From Epiperipatus broadwayi (Eukaryota > Onychophora > Udeonychophora > Euonychophora > Peripatidae), in NCBI GenBank assembly GCA_028023455.1, contig JAQFVV010000049.1, positions 7,286,855 to 7,350,854 on the forward strand: a stretch of DNA of 64,000 bases, in the 5' to 3' direction. Shown piece after piece: positions 62,056 to 64,000 of this stretch; the first letter of the stretch is position 1, and each line of letters starts with the position of its first letter. The translations under genes were made by a program, and so were the position numbers. Below the pieces are notes generated by a model, which saw nothing but the letters and a program-made list of their open reading frames with translations, did not search any database and had not been told where the DNA came from.

Positions 62056-62080
62056 AAGATGGCTGCCAAAAGCGGAAGTG
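62056..62080 (-). promoter_or_regulatory. Candidate internal Pol II promoter of the LINE (ETS and YY1-like sites)
   Basis: Reading the LINE sense strand from its first base, CACTTCCG is an ETS-type site (62073-62080). Eight bases on, GGCAGCCATCTT (62056-62067) holds the YY1 core CCATCTT. A YY1 site at the very 5' end is known for mammalian L1, where it sets the start of transcription. The parallel here is inference. Confidence 0.5.
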
Positions 62081-62715
62081 AAATCACATTGTTTTTGCTT
62101 TTTAAAAAAGAACGTAATTAATTATTAATCATTTAGTGTCCGCAAGTTTATTTTTAAAAGGTGAGTAATAGCAGTGGGCACAATTAAAATTGAAAATTAA
62201 AAAATTAAAGACAAAAATAAGAATTTAATTTTTAGTTGTTAGATTAATTACTAATTATGTTGTCACCAGAAAACCATTAATACAATATGAAAGTGACGTT
62301 GGCCCTAGTTGTATTTCCTCTTGTGAAGAATCTGATTTTTTACCAGTTTGCAAACGAACCTGTTTATTGGCAAATAATGATAATAATTAAAACATGTATA
62401 AAAAATGTAAATTACTGTAAATTAAGCATAAATATATATTGTTTTGAATAAAATTAAATATTATAGTTAAAAAAAGTTTGTCTTGTATCAATGTTTTTCA
62501 AATTTGAAATTTTTTATTAGTCATATTTTATTTCCTTATTTTTTTGCACGAATTTTAAAGTAATTTTACGTTGGTGCTTTGCTTTTACGTGATTTTGAAA
62601 AATCACAGTCCACATCCCCTCTTTTTCAAGGTAAGTTACGTCTATTTTTGTGCGATTTTGTTTGTGCGTGTTTTCTGAGGAACCTATCTATCACGTAAAA
62701 CAAGCCCCAGGTGTA

Positions 62716-64000
62716 CTTTAAAAAAATAGAGTTTTCATTACTTTATTCAGCAGTTTTAAAAAGTGGAACTCAATGTCAAATTAAGATTTTTGTATATTGG
62801 AATTAAGAATTGGAATATTAAATCACTTACAAAAAAAAGTGACATCCAGAAAAATACAGCATGTGATATGAAAAAAAAGATGGATCAGGTAAAGTAGATG
62901 CATCGGATTAGCAGTAGTTAAAGTGATGATATATATCAGACAGTTTCAGTTTTCTAATTGTAATGATATTAAATATCTTATAATAAATGTACACCTTTGT
63001 TGGACAAGACAAATTAAAGGAACTATAAAAAAAACAACTCTCTTATTTAATGTTTTACAGTAAACTTAAGTATGATTTTTGTAAAAGAAGAACTTTACTT
63101 GATAAAAATTACCTCCAAAACATTCTTAAAAAGTGTAATATTTATTTCTTTTATTTAAAAAATGTGGTTAAAGACAGAATAGTCATAGTGTTAAAATATT
63201 TTTTTTATAAAAACCGATTTACTTATGCAAAAAATCCTTAGATATTTTCTTTTTAAAAGGGTTTAAAATGAGATGACAGATTGTTTTAATTTTAATAAAA
63301 AAGTTAGAAGTAAGAAATGAGTTTTAAAAGATTATTATTTGAGATCAAATATTTTAAATGTTATTGGAATTGATTATATAGATGAGAAAGTTAAAAGATT
63401 GAATTACTTCTGCAAGAAAGAATCAACATAAATTTTGATTCACTGGATAATAACATATAAAATTATGATTTTTATTAAATTTGATCACATTTATTAATTA
63501 AAATTTATTATATAATCTTTTAAGCTAATTTACTTTTACATTGCTTTTTTATTGTTGTTGCTGTTACTTTTAGTTTCAATTGTCTAATTGTCTTCTTCAG
63601 AAGTCAAAAATTACTGTTTTTTTTTATCTAATTAAAGGATGTTTTAACTTTTTATATTACTGTTAAAAACAATAACAATAATAAAATATCTTGGAAAAAA
63701 TTAAAAATTGCACAAAAGAGTACATTTAATTTATTTGTATCCCTTCCAACTACAACTGGAATTGATAATCCATTGAATTAATTTCCTATATACTTACAGA
63801 ATACAACTATCATAAAATATCCTACATGTATTAAAAGTCATATTGTTTTTATAATCTTTTTACCATTATAGATATTAATTATAGATTTTTTATAATAAAT
63901 ATTAAAAAATCTCAACATTTTACTGACAAAAATTGAATGTGTCCTGTTAGTGTGTGTGTGTGCAGTATATTGTAAAAATATTGTAATTAGTTATGGCACT
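62716..64000. other. AT-rich DNA, no gene recognised
   Basis: The short frame at 63050-63241 is Lys/Phe/Tyr-rich with no recognisable motif. A TG microsatellite lies at 63950-63961. No transposon ends were seen. Confidence 0.6.

Larger units (their letters stand above)
55778..62080 (-). mobile_element. Full-length Tx1/L1-like LINE, 6.3 kb
   Basis: It is bounded by exact 10-bp duplications aaatcacatt (55768-55777 and 62081-62090); copy A shows the unoccupied site at 14342-14351. On the minus strand: a 143-bp 5' leader, ORF1 (61937-59290, broken), ORF2 (59283-56056, intact) and a 278-bp 3' region without an obvious poly(A) tail. Zinc knuckles in ORF1 and a C-terminal Cys-Cys-His-Cys finger after the reverse transcriptase put it nearer the L1/Tx1 group than RTE or CR1. 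Base composition is clearly less AT-rich than its surroundings. Confidence 0.85.
55441..62713 (+). mobile_element. Tigger/pogo-like DNA transposon, copy B, interrupted by a LINE
   Basis: It starts CACCTGGGTCTCTTTTTATG and ends in the reverse of CACCTGGGGCTTGTTTTACG, flanked by TA on both sides. Both outer parts align with copy A at 13930-15922, including the internal hairpin (55509-55606) and the stretch with ATTGTTTTGAATAAAATTAA on the right. Minus the 6.3-kb LINE, the element is about 0.97 kb and shorter than copy A in the middle. No transposase frame survives. Confidence 0.75.

Overview
This is about 64 kb of very AT-rich animal DNA with no host gene I can recognise. No spliced exon series, rRNA or intact tRNA is visible. 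What can be identified is almost all transposon-derived: non-LTR retrotransposons (an RTE-type and a Tx1/L1-like family), several Penelope-like elements (PLEs), pogo/Tigger-type and hAT DNA transposons, and small hairpin or tandem repeats. This mix, with low gene density, points to a repeat-rich invertebrate nuclear genome. An arthropod is my best guess from the RTE C-terminus, but I cannot fix the phylum.

Layout. 1-7.5 kb: unstructured AT-rich DNA plus one short repeat that recurs at 53.4 kb. 7.5-8.8 kb: a decayed PLE with inverted arms, split by a hairpin retroposon (family D). 13.9-15.9 kb: a Tigger-like element (copy A) carrying a tandem-repeat element (family C). 22-26.9 kb: a cluster of family C copies, a D copy and a 757-bp foldback. 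27.2 kb: a decayed RTE 3' end. 33.1-35.0 kb: a head-to-head pair of PLE copies with a well-kept GIY-YIG nuclease domain. 35.2-35.6 kb: a small hAT element with an exact 8-bp duplication. 36.8 and 40.3-42.1 kb: another PLE family, one copy inverted internally and interrupted by D. 42.65 and 47.5-49.6 kb: 5'-truncated RTE elements. 50.0-50.8 and 53.4-54.0 kb: two long foldbacks. 54.06-54.43 kb: another family C copy. 55.4-62.7 kb: a second Tigger-like element (copy B) interrupted by a full-length 6.3-kb LINE with an intact 1075-residue ORF2.

The most interesting system is family C. Its repeat unit of about 455 bp contains a sequence that folds as a type I hammerhead ribozyme with a two-base-pair stem III. 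Copies occur as partial tandem repeats, and two have target-site duplications. These are the traits described for animal retrozymes, which spread through self-cleaved circular RNA. PLEs, thought to supply reverse transcriptase to such elements, are present in the same window and carry hammerhead-like motifs of their own. All family C copies except the one at 24.9 kb have lost a core base, mostly by CpG decay.
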